From NCBI RefSeq assembly GCF_027887165.1, contig NC_077231.1, positions 191,656,834 to 191,720,833 on the forward strand: a stretch of 64,000 nt of DNA. The letters run 5' to 3'. Shown here in pieces: positions 23,672 through 35,937 of the stretch (its first letter is position 1; every line of letters begins with the position of its first letter). The translations under genes and the position numbers were made by a program. Below the pieces are notes generated by a model, which was given only the letters and a program-made list of their open reading frames with translations, had not been told where the DNA came from and ran no database searches. The DNA is from Monodelphis domestica. Its lineage: Eukaryota > Chordata > Mammalia > Didelphimorphia > Didelphidae.

Positions 23672-24500
23672 AAATCATTTATTTATTCATTCATTCATTT
23701 ATTTATTTGCTTATTCATTTATTCATTCATTTACTTATTTAATTTAAAATATCTTTCCATGGTTACATGATTCATATTCTTTCCCTCCCCCTCCTGTAGC
23801 CAATGAGCAATTCCACTGGGTTTTACATGTTTCCTTGATCCAGATCTATTTTCATATTATTAATATTTGCACTAGGGTGATCATTTAGAGATTACCTCCC
23901 CAGTCATATCCCCATCAACTCATGTGATCAAGCAGTTATTGTTCTTCTGCATTTCTGCTCCCACAGTTCTTTCTCTGGATGTGAATAGTGTTCTTTCTCA
24001 TAAGTCCCTCAGAATTGTCCTGGAACATTGCATTGCTGCTAATAGAGAAGTTCATTACATTAGATTGTGCCATAGTGTTTCAGTCTCTGTGTACAATGTT
24101 TTCCTGGTTCTGCTCCTTTCACTCTGCATCAATTCCTAGAGATCTTTCCAGTTCGCATGGATTTCCTCCAGTCCATCATTCCTTTCAGTACAATAATATT
24201 CCATCACCAACAGATACCACAATTTGTTCAGCCATTCCCCAATTGAAGGGCATCCCCTTATTTTCCTTTTTTTTTTGCCACCACAAAGAGTACAGCTATC
24301 AATATTTGTGTACACATATTTTTCCTATTATCTTTATGGGGGTACAAACCCAGCAGTGGTATGGCTAAATCAAAGGGTAAGCAATCATTTAAGACCCTTT
24401 GGGTATAATTCCAAATTGCCTTTCAGAATGGCTGGATCAATTCACAACTCCACCAGCAATGTATTAGTGTCCTAATTTTGCCACAACCCCTTCAATATAA
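23672..24500 (-). mobile_element. L1 3' end, antisense, well preserved
   Basis: The left edge is an (ATTT/ATTC)n tract at 23672-23745, the reverse of an A-rich retrotransposon tail. The body has CCATGGTTACATGATTCATA, AGCAATTCCACTGGG, ATGTGATCAAGCAGTTATTG, CATAAGTCCCTCAGAATTGT and CCATTCCCCAATTGAAGGGC, the marsupial L1 3' UTR and end of ORF2 in reverse. It ends abruptly near 24500, so the copy is 5'-truncated. It is the least diverged L1 in the window. Confidence 0.9.
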
Positions 24501-24639
24501 AGTTAGAAGTTCTAGAAGACAGTATAATAACAGAAGTATCTGCTATCAGATTGGACACCTCAATTTTACTTCTCTTCCACACATACACTTACCTGGATTA
24601 GTCACTTAACTTTTTTTCTATTAAGCAGAAATAAATAAT

Positions 24640-24862
24640 AATCATTTGTGTGTATGGGTAGGACCTGTGTATCATTGCTGTCTCCTGTCCCCATCTCCAG
24701 AAGCTTAGTAATTGCTCTGTAATTTGTAGTAGTTGAGAATTGTCTTGGACACTGAAAGGTTAAGTGGATTTTGCTCAGGATCATACAGCCATTATGTTTC
24801 AAAGGCACAAATATAACACAGATCTTCCTGACTCTGAGGCCAGCTCTATAGAATATACTAAT
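24640..24862 (-). repeat. MIR-like repeat, antisense, diverged
   Basis: AGGTTAAGTGGATTTTGCTC, AGGATCATACAGCCATTATG and CAGATCTTCCTGACTCTGAG. Confidence 0.55.
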
Positions 24863-24864
24863 CT

Positions 24865-26012
24865 ACTATGTCTCTCTTAATGAAAATAGTATCTTTCAAA
24901 AGGTAGAATAACTAACAAGGAGAAATTCTCTCCTAGATTTGGCTCTCACAAACAGGGTGAAATAAGTTGGTAAATTTGAGATGATGAGAGCCTTGGGAGG
25001 GAAGTGATCAATAACTTTGAGTTTCTGTTAGAAAACAAAGATAGAAATAGTCTGCTTTGTCTAGAATTTGAGGGAAGAATTCAAAAGTTTTAGAAGAAGG
25101 AAACTGAATTCCATGAATTAAAATTCTAAGGTAGAAGTCAGACCAGGAAAGATGGATAGCTTTCAGGAATGAAATTCTAAAAACAATTCTGACAAGAAGG
25201 GAAAATAAGAATTCTAGGAGAAGGAGAGTGTAGAATGCATAAGTAAGTCCCCAATCAACTTAGATTTTAAGGAAATATGTATGGAAAGTTGGAAACATGA
25301 GCTGAATAAAAATGAATGAATGAAAAAGAAGGCCAAAGTACTGTAAGAATTATGTTAATTGTGCTAAGCTAAAATTCTGAAGTTGTTGAGGAAAGCTTAG
25401 AATGGCAAAAAAAAGGATTTTGTTTACTAGAAGAAGGAGGGGTCAAAGATGCAATCAGATCATTCCTATGGTAGATGAATTGATGTTAACAGAACCTAGA
25501 GAAAAGAAAAAGGTGCTCAAGTTCAATTTTTTTTCTATTTTCTCTGGCAAGATGAACAATCTTTGGATGAACTAAAAAAGAGAACAAATTTGGCTAATGT
25601 AGAGTTCAAGTCAGTTGACTATACCTTCAGGCACCAAGAAGAAAACTGCTAGATATGATTACTAACCCTCTAGTAGTTATTGATCTTTAAAGGATTGTGG
25701 GAGGGAAGAGGGAAACCATAGACTAGGAAAAGAACAATATCCTGATTATTTTTAATTACAAACACAATTTTGAGACAGGCACTAATAAACTTTATTTCAT
25801 GCCATATGAAGATTGGTTAAAGGAACTGGGATGTGTAGCCTGAAGCAGAGAAGACTAACAGAAGGCATGATAATTGTTTCCAAAGGATTATACTTTTTCT
25901 AATTAGAATCAGGACAGAATTAAGAACAATTGGTCAAAGTGACAAAAAGTCAAATTTCAACTTGTTCTAAGTAAAAATTCCCTAACAGCGGAAGCAAGAC
26001 TTCATCTTTATG
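24865..26012 (+). mobile_element. CR1/L3-type LINE fragment
   Basis: The right half follows the sense CR1/L3 order I recall: GGTTAAAGGAACTGGGATGT, AGCAGAGAAGACTAACAGAA, GGCATGATAATTGTTTCCAA and AAAAATTCCCTAACAGCGG. The left half (24865-25780) is compatible in composition but too diverged for specific motifs. No intact frame. An antisense member is at 38740-39212. Confidence 0.6.
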
Positions 26013-26085
26013 TGTATCAAGGATCCCTTTGATAGCCTGATGAAACCTACTGAACCCTTCTCAAAATCTTGTTTTTTGCCCAAAT
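26013..26085 (+). repeat. Fragment related to the terminal-inverted-repeat element at 60592
   Basis: GGATCCCTTTGATAGCCTGA, TGAAACCTACTGAACCC and TTCTCAAAATCTTGTTTTTT align with the internal part of the element at 60592-60790 (GGATTCCTTTGTCAGTTTAG and following). No termini are retained here. Confidence 0.5.
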
Positions 26086-26189
26086 TCATAGGAATGAAGG
26101 AAGAGAAAAAACAATGTCAATAAATAAACATCTAGTAAATTGTATATTATTATTAAGTTATTTAAAATGCATAGTATGTCACAGAATCT

Positions 26190-26410
26190 CTGCTAAGTTC
26201 ATTAAAAATATTCTCCAACCCTCACAATAACACTAGACAATAGCTGTTGTTATTATTATTATTATCCTTTTTTATAGTTGAGGAACCTGAAGCAGACTGA
26301 GGTTAAGTAGCTTGTCCAGGATTACACAGTTAGTAAATATCTAAGGCCAGAGTTAAACTTAGGTCTTCCTGACTGCAAGCTTAGCTCTCTTATTACCTAA
26401 TTACTTCATA
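26190..26410 (-). repeat. MIR, antisense
   Basis: TAGTTGAGGAACCTGAAGCA, GGTTAAGTAGCTTGTCCAGG, ATTACACAGTTAGTAAATAT and TAGGTCTTCCTGACTGCAAG. A short (TTA)n run lies at its left. Confidence 0.85.
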
Positions 26411-26599
26411 GTTGAAGGATAGGCTACATTTCAATTAGAGGTTAGTGCAAATAAAGATGAAATTTCCCCATGCGATTTCACAATATTCCTGAAATCTATA
26501 CATTAATTCTTCTGGGGGGGGGAGCAAGGAGAGATTTCAAGGATCCCAGAGTAAGACGAAAACAATTTCTTAAGCACCCACTCATTGCTTCTCAATGTC

Positions 26600-27090
26600 A
26601 TCTTATTTGATCCCCTGTGTAAAAATTAAATTTAGTTTCTAGTAATAAAGGTATTATATTTTATGAGGTTTATTAAAGATTATTAGAAATCAAGGATACA
26701 AAATAAAAAAACCCACGTGCCTAGGACTGATTAGCCCATTCACATCTTACTCACTACATCTTGCCATGTCCGAGTAGAGGAAGAGAGAGCCAAGTGTGAG
26801 CATAGAAGAGGAGGAAGGGCTCTTGGGAGGCAGAGAGGCCATTAAATGCTCAATTGTGATCTCGCCCAGGTGGAGACTCAGGTGAGTTTATAGGGAATTC
26901 TTGGAAGTACTAAGGACTTCTGGGGATTGAAGTTTGGGGTTCAAATCTCCATTTTTACACCTGAGATGGATCTGTTCAGAAGTAGAATGGCTTCCTTTGA
27001 GAGGTAGCAGGTTCTCTCTCACTGCAGAGTTAAAGTGAAGACTGGATGCCCTCATTGGGGGATGGTTAAGAGGGAAGTTTCATTTCGGTG
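26600..27090 (-). repeat. Possible LTR-derived sequence
   Basis: TATGAGGTTTATTAAAGATT at the left reads like an antisense polyadenylation region. It is followed by GTGCCTAGGACTGATTAGCC, purine-rich GAGGAAGAGAGAGCCAAG and CAGGTTCTCTCTCACTGCAG. The arrangement resembles marsupial ERV LTRs as I remember them. There is no partner LTR and no internal retroviral sequence. Confidence 0.35.
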
Positions 27091-27262
27091 CAACTAAGTG
27101 GTCTCTGAGGCCTTGCTCAAATTCTGATTTTGATCCTGTATAACCTTAAATAAGTACCTTAATTTCTCTGGGCTGTAACTTCCCTGTCTGCAGCAAGAAA
27201 GGCGTGGTGGATTGTGTCATCTTTTAGATTCCTCTTGCCTCTAAATCTCTGGTTCTATGAAA
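27091..27262 (+). repeat. MIR-type repeat, sense
   Basis: GTGCAACTAAGTGGTCTCTG, CTTGCTCAAATTCTGATTTT and TAATTTCTCTGGGCTGTAAC. Confidence 0.6.
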
Positions 27263-27394
27263 GAAGAAAAGATAGAATGGGAACAAATTCTAGAGATACA
27301 CAGAGAAAGACACACATAGAAATCCACATACGTACAAAAAGGAAGTGATGCCCAGAAAAAGAGACAGAGGAGGGAAGAATATTTAAGCTTTTAA

Positions 27395-27625
27395 TATTTT
27401 AGTTATTTCTGACACTTTGTGACCCCACTTGGAATTTTCTTGGCAATGATACTGAAGTGGTTTTCCATTTTCCTCTCCAGCTCATTTTACAGATGAGAAA
27501 ACTGAGGCTAACAGGGTGCAGTGGCTTTCCCAGGATCACACAAGTAGTAAGTATCTGAAACCACATTTGACTCTCTGACTTCAGGCACTATCCACTCTAT
27601 TCATTGTACCACCTAGTGTAATAGA
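27395..27625 (-). repeat. Marsupial SINE with MIR-like core, antisense
   Basis: CTTTGTGACCCCACTTGGAA, GATACTGAAGTGGTTTTCCA, ATTTTACAGATGAGAAAACT and CATTGTACCACCTAGTG. Confidence 0.88.
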
Positions 27626-27799
27626 AGATAACAATGAGAAACTATATTTGGTTGTTAATGATAACTAGCAGATCAGGCAGTTATCTTCTTTTGCCTACCC
27701 TCCCTTCCTCCCTCTCTCAGCCTCCCTCTTCTTCAGCCTCTTCAGCTTCCCTTCCCCCCCCTTTCTTCCTCTTCTTTCTAAACCAGTCAGGGTGAGCTA

Positions 27800-28360
27800 T
27801 GATGCTTCAAATAAAATACTCTTTCTCTTCCTTATCTTAAGTAAGGGGTTTATTTGGAGAAGACAGGAAAGGATAGAGAATGGAGGTAAGAGGGTTGGGG
27901 ATTTCACTATACTACAGGTTGGAGGAGGTTGAGAGAAATTTCTGATAGGTCTGGAGTTCAGTCACTATCACAACAGAGCAAGTCAGAGAGATATCTGGAC
28001 TATTGTCCTTTCTTCAGCCTTCAACATCACCAGGCTATCTCCAGCTTGAGTCTCCAAAGTCCAAGAGAGAAATCAGCTTCCTCCTTCCCTGATACAAGGC
28101 AACCAGGACCAATCAGAGTCCAGTCAGCAGCAGTCGCTTTTCCTTCAAGTGTTTTCGGGGTAACCTTCCAAATCAGAACCTTCATTTGACTGACAGGTCA
28201 CCACTCAGCCTCCACTGCTTCTGTCTCTTGCATGCTTCCCAATTCCTCTCTTCCCCACTGGTTACCATAAAGGAGCAGACAAAAGACTTACACACATACA
28301 CCGTCCTGCTTATTTTTCTCATCTTTCATACTTCTCTTTCAAAACGAAGTGCCTTTCTTC
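27800..28360 (-). repeat. Possible LTR-derived sequence
   Basis: TAAGGGGTTTATTTGGAGAA (antisense polyadenylation-like) is followed by GAGGTAAGAGGGTTGGGG and then C/T-rich sequence ending near a TTACACACATACACCGTCCT stretch. GC content is higher than the surroundings and scattered CpGs survive. This is a weak assignment based on resemblance to marsupial ERV LTRs. Confidence 0.3.
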
Positions 28361-28924
28361 CCCCCGCTGTTTACTCGGAGAACTCTTGCCTGCATTGATC
28401 TCATCTTTCTGTAACATTTTATTTATAGCATGTGCAACCACACAATTAGCACCTGACTGAGTGATTCTGTTATCGAATTATCTACACGTTAGCACTTGAA
28501 TACATCTGAACACAAATACCTGTATGAATGCCACATTTTCTTATCATCTCACCTGGGTGAATCTAGACTCCCCAACTAGGGCATTCAATCTTTATAGGTA
28601 GCTACTCATTTATTCCCTCATATTCCCATTTTCACTCAGTACAGTTAGGTATGTATAGTAAAAATGTTTCATTGAGGCTTTACAGAAAGATATATGAGAA
28701 TGATCATAACTGCAGCCCAGTAGCAATTGCTCCCACCAACACAAATTGTCAGCTCTCTGTGACTCATCAGATAAATCCCAGGGAATTGCGTAAGGCACCA
28801 GTGAATTAAAGGACCTTCAAGAACCCAGGGCTGGTAACTTTCCATGGCAGAAGGGGGACCTAGGGCTTTCCAGCTTCCAGTCAAATATCCTGTCCAGTAT
28901 AACAAAATGCTTCTAAAGAAAGCG
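28361..28924. other. Unassigned intergenic sequence
   Basis: Two overlapping minus-strand frames (28610-28935) show no codon bias or family motif. No repeat recognised. Confidence 0.45.
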
Positions 28925-29125
28925 AGGCCACACAATACACTGGAAAGAGCACAGGCTCTTTGGTTAGAGGAATGAAATTCACATTCTGTCTCTTATACCT
29001 ACATGACCTTGGGCAAACTGTCTCAATTTTCTGTGCCTTTAGCTTACTTAACTACAAAATGAAAGCAGCAAACTAAATGGCCACTAAAGTTCCCCTAGAC
29101 TTCCATCTAGGATCTTGTGCCTAGA
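28925..29125 (+). repeat. MIR-type SINE, sense
   Basis: ACACTGGAAAGAGCACAGGC, TACATGACCTTGGGCAAACT and TTAACTACAAAATGAAAGCA. Confidence 0.75.
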
Positions 29126-29545
29126 GTGTGCTGTATAGGAACACAAACTATATTGAAGTACTTGTCTAATGAAATGAAAGACTAAATCTGACCAATGAAT
29201 AAGAGTTGCTCTGCTTTTGACAAAAACAAAACTAAAATCATTTAAGGTTAGCAAAGCCCATCAAATAGTTGAATTTCAAAATGCTATTATACTATATGGA
29301 ATTATTATGACTATTCCATTATTAGAGTCCCAAGGATTCATCACACACCTAGCAAATTGGCAAAGAAGAAAAAGGTGGGAATGGTCAATATCAGAATGGT
29401 TTTTGGAAAACAAACATACTTGTTGCTTAGAGCTATATTCTCAAGAATTTAGGTTGGGTAGAGATTTTGGAGTCATCTAATGCAATATCTATCAGAATAT
29501 GAATTGGAAAAGAAATATGACATTTCCTTTTCCTTCATATCCACT
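29126..29545. other. Unassigned intergenic sequence
   Basis: The 87-codon plus-strand frame at 29217-29480 has no recognised relative. Confidence 0.45.
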
Positions 29546-30150
29546 TTCTTTTCCTTCTTATTTGTTTTAAACATTCTTTTAAAATAATTTTGAGTTTCAG
29601 ATTCTCTCCTTGCTATCTACTCCTCCCTACCCATTAATAAGACAAACAATATGATAGGAAGTATATATGTGAAATCATGCAAAATATATTTTCATATTAG
29701 ACATCACAAAAAAGTAAGAAAATCATTCTTTGATTTTCACTCAGAGTTCATCAGTTCTCTCTGCAAGTAGACAGAATTTTTCATCATGAGTCCTTTGGAA
29801 CTATCTTGGAGATCTATATTTGTTTTAATTGGCTTTTCTCTAGTCAATAATGTTTTAGAGGATTTTTTAATATGAATATCAATTGCTTTGATTTCTTCTT
29901 CTGAAAACTGCCTATTTATATGTTTGGCTATTTATCAATTGGCTCTTATTTTTAAGATTTGACTCAGTTCCCTATGTATTGAAACATGAAGTCTTTATCA
30001 GAGAAACTTGTAGTAAAATTATTGATATTATTTAATTTTCTGTGGTACCTTTTAGCAAATGTAGTTATCTGATTATCTCTTTCAATTAAATCTATTTTTG
30101 CTTTTATTTTGTCTGAGATCATGATTGTCACCTATGCTCTCTTCAATTCA
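29546..30150 (-). mobile_element. L1 3' region, antisense
   Basis: TTGAGTTTCAGATTCTCTCC, AATATATTTTCATATTAGAC, ATCATGAGTCCTTTGGAACT and GACTCAGTTCCCTATGTATT. It has internal deletions compared with the copies at 2486 and 32840. Confidence 0.65.
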
Positions 30151-30152
30151 AA

Positions 30153-30153
30153 T

Positions 30154-30203
<50 letters not shown>
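30153..30203. repeat. Compound microsatellite (GT)n(AT)n
   Basis: About 11 GT units followed by about 13 AT units. Confidence 0.95.
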
Positions 30204-30211
<8 letters not shown>

Positions 30212-30389
30212 TATATTTCTGTCTTTGAACCAATTCTGATGAGAGTTTTAAGGATTACTTGCCATCTCTCACTCCTTTTCCCTTTCCACTATAAAAGCTC
30301 TTTCTTGGACACCTCCTTTATGTAAGAAAATTTGACCAATCTAGCTTTCTACTTTCCTTCTTTCTAGCCCCATACATTCTTCCTTTTTA

Positions 30390-32830
30390 CGAAAAATGAT
30401 ATTTTATTTTTCTCCTGTTACATGTAAAAACAATTTTAACCTCCATTTTTTTAAAGTTTTGAGTTCCAAATTTTCTCTATTCTTCTGACTTTCCCTTCTA
30501 TACTTTCCCCCTGCCTTATCCTGTCTCTTAGACAGAAAGCAATCTGATATAGATTTTACATGTAATCCCTTACATTCTTCATTTTCAAGGTCGTTCCAAC
30601 ATAACTGTCATACTCAGGCCCTCTGTATTTGTAAACTCCTTCTAACTGCCTTAATAAAATAATAAAGTTCTTAGGAGTTATAGGCATCATTTTCCCATAA
30701 AAGATTGTTCTTACAATTACTCTTTCATGTTTACTTTTTAAAATGCTTCTCTTGAGACTTCTGTTTAAATGTCAGATTTTTTTTACTCAGCTTTTTATCA
30801 AAAATACTTGGAAGTCCTAGGTTTCATTAAATATCCATTTCCTCCCCTGAAAGATTGTATTCATTTTTGCTGGATAGGAAATTCTTGCGTGTAGTCTTAA
30901 CTCCTTTGCCCTCTGGAATGTCATATTCCAAACTCTTTAATATTTTAAAATGTAAGTGACTAAATTTCATGGGATCTTCATTGTGCTTCACAATATTTGA
31001 ATTATGCAACATTTTTTCCTTGATTTGGGAGATCTAGATTGGTTATATTATTCCTAGAAGTTTTCATTTTGAAATCATTCTTTCAGAATGTGATCAGGAG
31101 ATTCATTCAGTTTCTATTTTACCCTCTAGATCTAAGATAATAAGGTAGTTTTCCTTTGAAATTTTTTGAAATATGCTGTCTAGGCTCTTTTTTTATCATG
31201 GTTCTCAAGTATTACAACAGTTCTTAAAATATTTTTCCTCTATCTATTTTCCAGGTCTGCTGTTTTTTCCATTGAGATATTTCACACTATATTCTATTTT
31301 TTTTTCATTCTTTTGACTTTATTTTATGGTTGTTTTTTTTAAATCTCATGGAGTCCTTAGTTTCCACTTGTCCAATTCTAATTTTTGAGGGATTATTGTA
31401 CCTCCTTTTCCATTTGCCTAATTTTGATTTTAAAAGAGTTCTTCTCATCAGTGAATTTTTATGTCTCATTTACCAATAGGCCAATACTATTTTTTAAGTA
31501 GTATTTTAAGTATTTTTTGTGCCTCTTTTACCAAGTTGCTAATTCTCTTTTCATAAATTTCTTGTGTCATTCTCATTTCTTTCCTCAACTTTTTCCTCTA
31601 CTACTCTTATCTCTTCCAGGAATTCTTGCTGGCTTGGGGTCCAATTTTCCTTTTTCTTTGGGGCTTTGATCATAGTTGTTTTCACATTGTTGTCTTCTTC
31701 TAAATTTATGTGTTAGTGAAATGTTACAAAGTGTAGTGAGCAGAACCAGGAAACATTATACATAGTTACAACAATATTTTATCAGGAACAATTTTGAATA
31801 AAAGCTATTCTTAGCAATACAGTGATTTAAGACAGTTCTAAAGAGCTCATGATAAAAAATGCCATCTAACCCTAGAGAAAGAACTGATGGAATCTGAATA
31901 GAGATCAAAACATATATATTTCACTTTCTTCATTTTTAATTTATCTTCCAGAAGATGACTAATCTGGAAAAATGTTTTACATTATTGCACATGTAAAATC
32001 TATATCTGATTATTTCTTGTCACTGAGAGTGAGGAAGAAAAGGGAGAATTTGGCTCAAAATTTTAAAAATGTAAACATTATTTTTACATGTAATTGAGGA
32101 AAAGTAAAATTGTCTGTGTACACATAAATATACATTATGTCAATCTTCTCTGCTGCTATAGTAGCTTTTTATTGTCAAGTTCTTTTGTTGCTATTATTGT
32201 TTGATCTTTATGTTAAAGTTGTGCTCTGTTCACCTGGGGGTGGGAAGTACTGGGCCAAGCTTCAGGCTTTTTTGTATTACTATTTTCAGAGCTAGCTCTG
32301 GGGGTCTGCATGTTTTTGGTACTTCCAAGGTCACTGTTCTACTGGTCTGGGTTCTGGTTTTTATCCAGGAAGGGCCAGTGCTCTCCTATAGCTGAAAGCA
32401 CTGGTGCTCTTCTCTGCTTTGCACTGGAATCAGGGGCCCCACTTTTTTTGGAACCAACAACAAATACCCTTCTCTGCACTAGAACTGGGACCTAGAACTG
32501 CATCTGAACAATAATGTAGCCAGTCAATGACAGCTGCACCTAGTGAATGCAAAAGATCTTCTGTAATTTCTTTGTGATCCATTTTCCAACATCTTTATTC
32601 TCTTTCAGCTGAGAGCCCCTGAAGCCACTGCTGTTTTGGGGCTACATGCAAAGATCATCTCTGGTGCTCTTGCCTCACTCTGGGCCCATGCCCACCCTGG
32701 TGTAACAGACCTTTCCTGCTAATATCCTACATTGTCTTAGACTTAAAAAAATCTCTCCCTCTGACTTTTTGTTGTCTCTGCCAGTCCAAATTTGATTTGA
32801 GGAGTTATTTTATTACTATTTTAAAATTAA
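30390..32830 (-). mobile_element. L1, antisense, 3' UTR joined to 5'/ORF1 region
   Basis: 30420-30590 has the antisense 3' UTR start (GAGTTCCAAATTTTCTCTAT). From about 31380 the sequence follows the antisense 5' region and ORF1 coding start that I recall for marsupial L1: TGTGCCTCTTTTACCAAGTT, CTTGTGTCATTCTCATTTCT, then after the nested insertion CAGGCTTTTTTGTATTACTA and TCAGAGCTAGCTCTGGGGGT. Most of ORF2 is missing, so this is an internally deleted copy or two separate fragments. Confidence 0.65.
31712..32130 (+). mobile_element. L1 3' end, sense, nested inside antisense L1
   Basis: AGTGAGCAGAACCAGGAAAC, AACAATATTTTATCAGGAAC, CCTAGAGAAAGAACTGATGG, TGCACATGTAAAATCTATAT and TTTTTACATGTAATTGAGGA run in sense order of an L1 3' UTR, then a short A-rich end. 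The flanking sequence on both sides reads antisense, so this is a younger insertion in the opposite orientation. Confidence 0.75.
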
Positions 32831-32839
32831 ATTATTTTA

Positions 32840-34420
32840 ATTTTTAAAAATTTCTACATTAAGTTTTCTGAAGTTATGTGATTCAAATTATCTTCCTCCC
32901 TTCTTCCTTCCCCCTCCCAGACCTGGCAAACAATTCAATCTAGGTTATAGATGTATTATCATGGAAAACACATTTCAATATTATTCATTTTTGTAAGTGA
33001 ATAATCTTATAACCCCCCCAAAAAAACCCAAACTAAAAAAATATATATCCAAATGAGCAAGTGATAAATCACATGCTTCCATCTGCATTCCTACTCCAAT
33101 AATTCTTTCTCTAGGGTTGATAGCATTCTTTTTCATAAGTCCCTCAGAATTTTCCTGGATCACTGAATTGGTGTTAGTAGCAAAGTCTATCACATTTGAG
33201 TGTTCTGCATTATTGCTGTTACTTTGTTCAATGTTTACCTGGTTCTCCTGATTTCACTCTGCATCAGTTCATATAGGTCTTTTCAGCTCTTTCTGAAATT
33301 AACCTGTTTGTCATTTCTTATAGCACAGTAGTATTCCATCACATTATCATCATATACCACAATGTGTTTAGTCATTCTCTCAATTGAGGGACATCCTTTT
33401 AGTTTCCAATTCTTTGCCACCACAAGAGAGAAATTATAAACATTTTTGTACAAATAGGTCCTCCCACATCGCCCCCTTGAAATCTCTTTTGGATGCAGAC
33501 CTACTGGTGGTATTACTAGATCAAAGGGCATGTATTCTTTTATAGACCTTTGGGCATAATTCCAAAGTGCCCTCCAGAATGTTTGGATAAATTCCATCTG
33601 CAATACATTATTGTCTGAATTTTGCCACATCTCATCCAACATTTCTCTTTTTCCTTTACTGTCATATTAGCCAATCTGATAGGTGCAAGGTAGTGCTCAG
33701 AGTTGTTTTAATTTACATTTCTCTAATCAAGAGTGATTTAAAACATTTTTCATATAATTATTGATAGGTTTGACTTCATCTGAAAATTGCTTGTTCATAA
33801 CCTTTGACTATTTGTCAATTGGGGATGGCTTGTATTCTTATAAATTTGATTTGGTTATTTATATATTTGAGAAATGAGACCTTCATCAGAGAAATTTGTT
33901 ACAAAAATGTTTTTCTCAATTTGTTGTTTTTATTCTAATCAGGATTGCATTGATTTTGTTTGTACAAAAACTTAAATTTAATATAATTAAAATTATTTAT
34001 TTTACATTTTGCAATGTTCTCTATCTCTTATTTGGCCATATATTCTTCCCTTCTCCATAGATCTTCCTAGATCTCCATAGATCCATAGCTAAACTATTTT
34101 ATATTCCCCTAATTTACTTAAACTATCACTCTACATTTAAATCATATATGTATTTTGACCTTCTCTTGGTATAAGGTGTGACATATTGATCTAAATCTAA
34201 TTTTTGGCACAATGTTTTCTAATTTTCCCAGCATTTTTTGTGAAATAGTAGTGAGTTCCTCTCCTAAAAGCTGGGTTCTTTGGGTTTATCAAACACTAGA
34301 TTGCTAAGGTCATTTACCCCTAATATTTCCTATTGATCCACCCTTCTGTTTCTTAGCCTGTACCAGATTGTTTTGATGAATACTGCTTCATAGCACATTG
34401 GTGATAATAGGCATGAGGGG
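32840..34420 (-). mobile_element. L1 3' region extending into ORF2, antisense
   Basis: Begins AATTATTTTAATTTTTAAAA (tail side) and TTCTGAAGTTATGTGATTCA, through TCATAAGTCCCTCAGAATTT, CCTGGTTCTCCTGATTTCAC, AGCACAGTAGTATTCCATCA, AATCTGATAGGTGCAAGGTA and TAACCTTTGACTATTTGTCA. It then continues into the ORF2 end with CTCCTAAAAGCTGGGTTCTT and TAGCCTGTACCAGATTGTTT. About 1.6 kb; frames in either direction are disrupted. Confidence 0.88.
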
Positions 34421-34800
34421 TTATTCTAAAGTTGTTTGGAGGAGAATGTTGGTAGAGATCATTTGGGACCCAGTCTATACTCTACCATCTGCTTACATTT
34501 CCAACAAATAACTATTCAGACTTTCTTTAGTCCTCTGGATTTATATCTCTAGATGACCATAGGACTTTATTTCCCACTAGTACTTTCAATTCAGTTCATC
34601 CAGAATTAACTTCATTGCCCCACACCCACCCACACCAGGTCCTTCTCCACTTCATTATCTCTTAAAGCCTGTTTGTTGTTTCCATGACACTCTCTATTCA
34701 TCCCAATCTATGCCCTCTCTTTCTGCCTTCAATCTTTCCCAACATGGAGGCTTTGTAGATAATAGGTGCTAACTACATCTTTGTTGAATTGAATTCCTCC
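34421..34800 (+). repeat. L2 LINE 3' end (about 34560-34795)
   Basis: The diagnostic terminal segment GTAGATAATAGGTGCTAACT and ATCTTTGTTGAATTGAATTC is clear. Upstream sequence to about 34560 is compatible but diverged. The remainder, to 34421, is unassigned. Confidence 0.55.
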
Positions 34801-35937
34801 TGGTCCTCACCAGTTCAAAGTAAATTCTGTTTCTACTGAACTCTTATTCCATCTTTTTTATACCTTTCATATTCTTATCACCTATTTTCACATATATTCA
34901 TTTGCAAATGTTCTTCTAGCATCGTAATATGTCCCCAAGATATGGAATATAAGAGAATATAATATATAGTATACATATAATGTACATATATGTTATATAT
35001 ATTATACACATATATGGAACTTGATAGAACAGGAGTAAAATATATCTAGAAAAACATATGATAGCTAGGTTGGCTATGTAGTGAAGGTAAGGGATAACAT
35101 ATTATTACCCTGAGTGCTCTGTTGAAACACTCGTTATATCAGAAGAAAGTGAGGAAGGTTTCAAGAACGTATGAGAGAAGAGCTGCACAGGATAAGTAGG
35201 CATGAGGAGTTGATAGGAATCTTTGGAAGGAATATCGAAATTGATAAGGAATTCATTTAGGTTTGTCTTCTTGCCTAAGAAATTATAAATTCCAAGAGAA
35301 TAGATGATGGATGAGATAGACAGGCAATTCAGAATTCAGTCTAATCTTCACACTTCACAAATAAGAAAACAGATCCATAAAGATTATGGAACTTAGTCAC
35401 ATACTTTTTATGGTATTTTGGTCACATACCTCCTTTTTTTTTTTTTAGGAGTTTTGTTACTCCTAAAAACCAAGGTGTGTTAACTCCCCAGTGGCCCTTC
35501 TTAGTACCATATATCATGCTGGATGAAAAGTAACCAATTCTGGTTTGTAGAATTACTCTTTTCCTGGTACTGAATGACAGTTCTCTGTTTGGGGACCTTT
35601 AATTTGGTCCCTCCTACAAGAAAATTGGGAACACTCTAGCATTTCCAATTTAACTCTCAACTTGAAATGTAGTGAAAAAGAAATTGAGTTCATTTGAGAA
35701 GTTGATTTCTGACATATTCTTTCCTTTTCCTTTAGAGTTCCTAAAGACAAATGATAGTTTGGGAAGATTTTCTACACGAAAACTAAGAGTTTCACTTCAC
35801 GTTGATTTTTTTTTAATGAAAATTACTGGTAAAAACTGAAATATCTTATTTTGTTCCAGTTACAAGACTTTTTTCTGTCAAAACTGTGGTGATACATATA
35901 ATACTGAGATATCTTTGTGTATTAATATTACTTGGGT
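34801..35937. other. Unassigned; AT-rich at 34920-35025
   Basis: ATATATAGTATACATATAAT-type low complexity at the left. After that there is no recognised repeat or coding signature. Confidence 0.45.

Noticed and set aside
26600..28360. A complete endogenous retrovirus between LTR-like blocks at 26600 and 27800
   Set aside because: The two blocks are not copies of each other, and the interval holds a MIR and a SINE rather than retroviral genes.
33283..33642. 119-codon minus-strand frame
   Set aside because: Lies within an L1 ORF2 C-terminus (it reads LINE-like sequence including an EYYCAIRND motif) that is broken on both sides.
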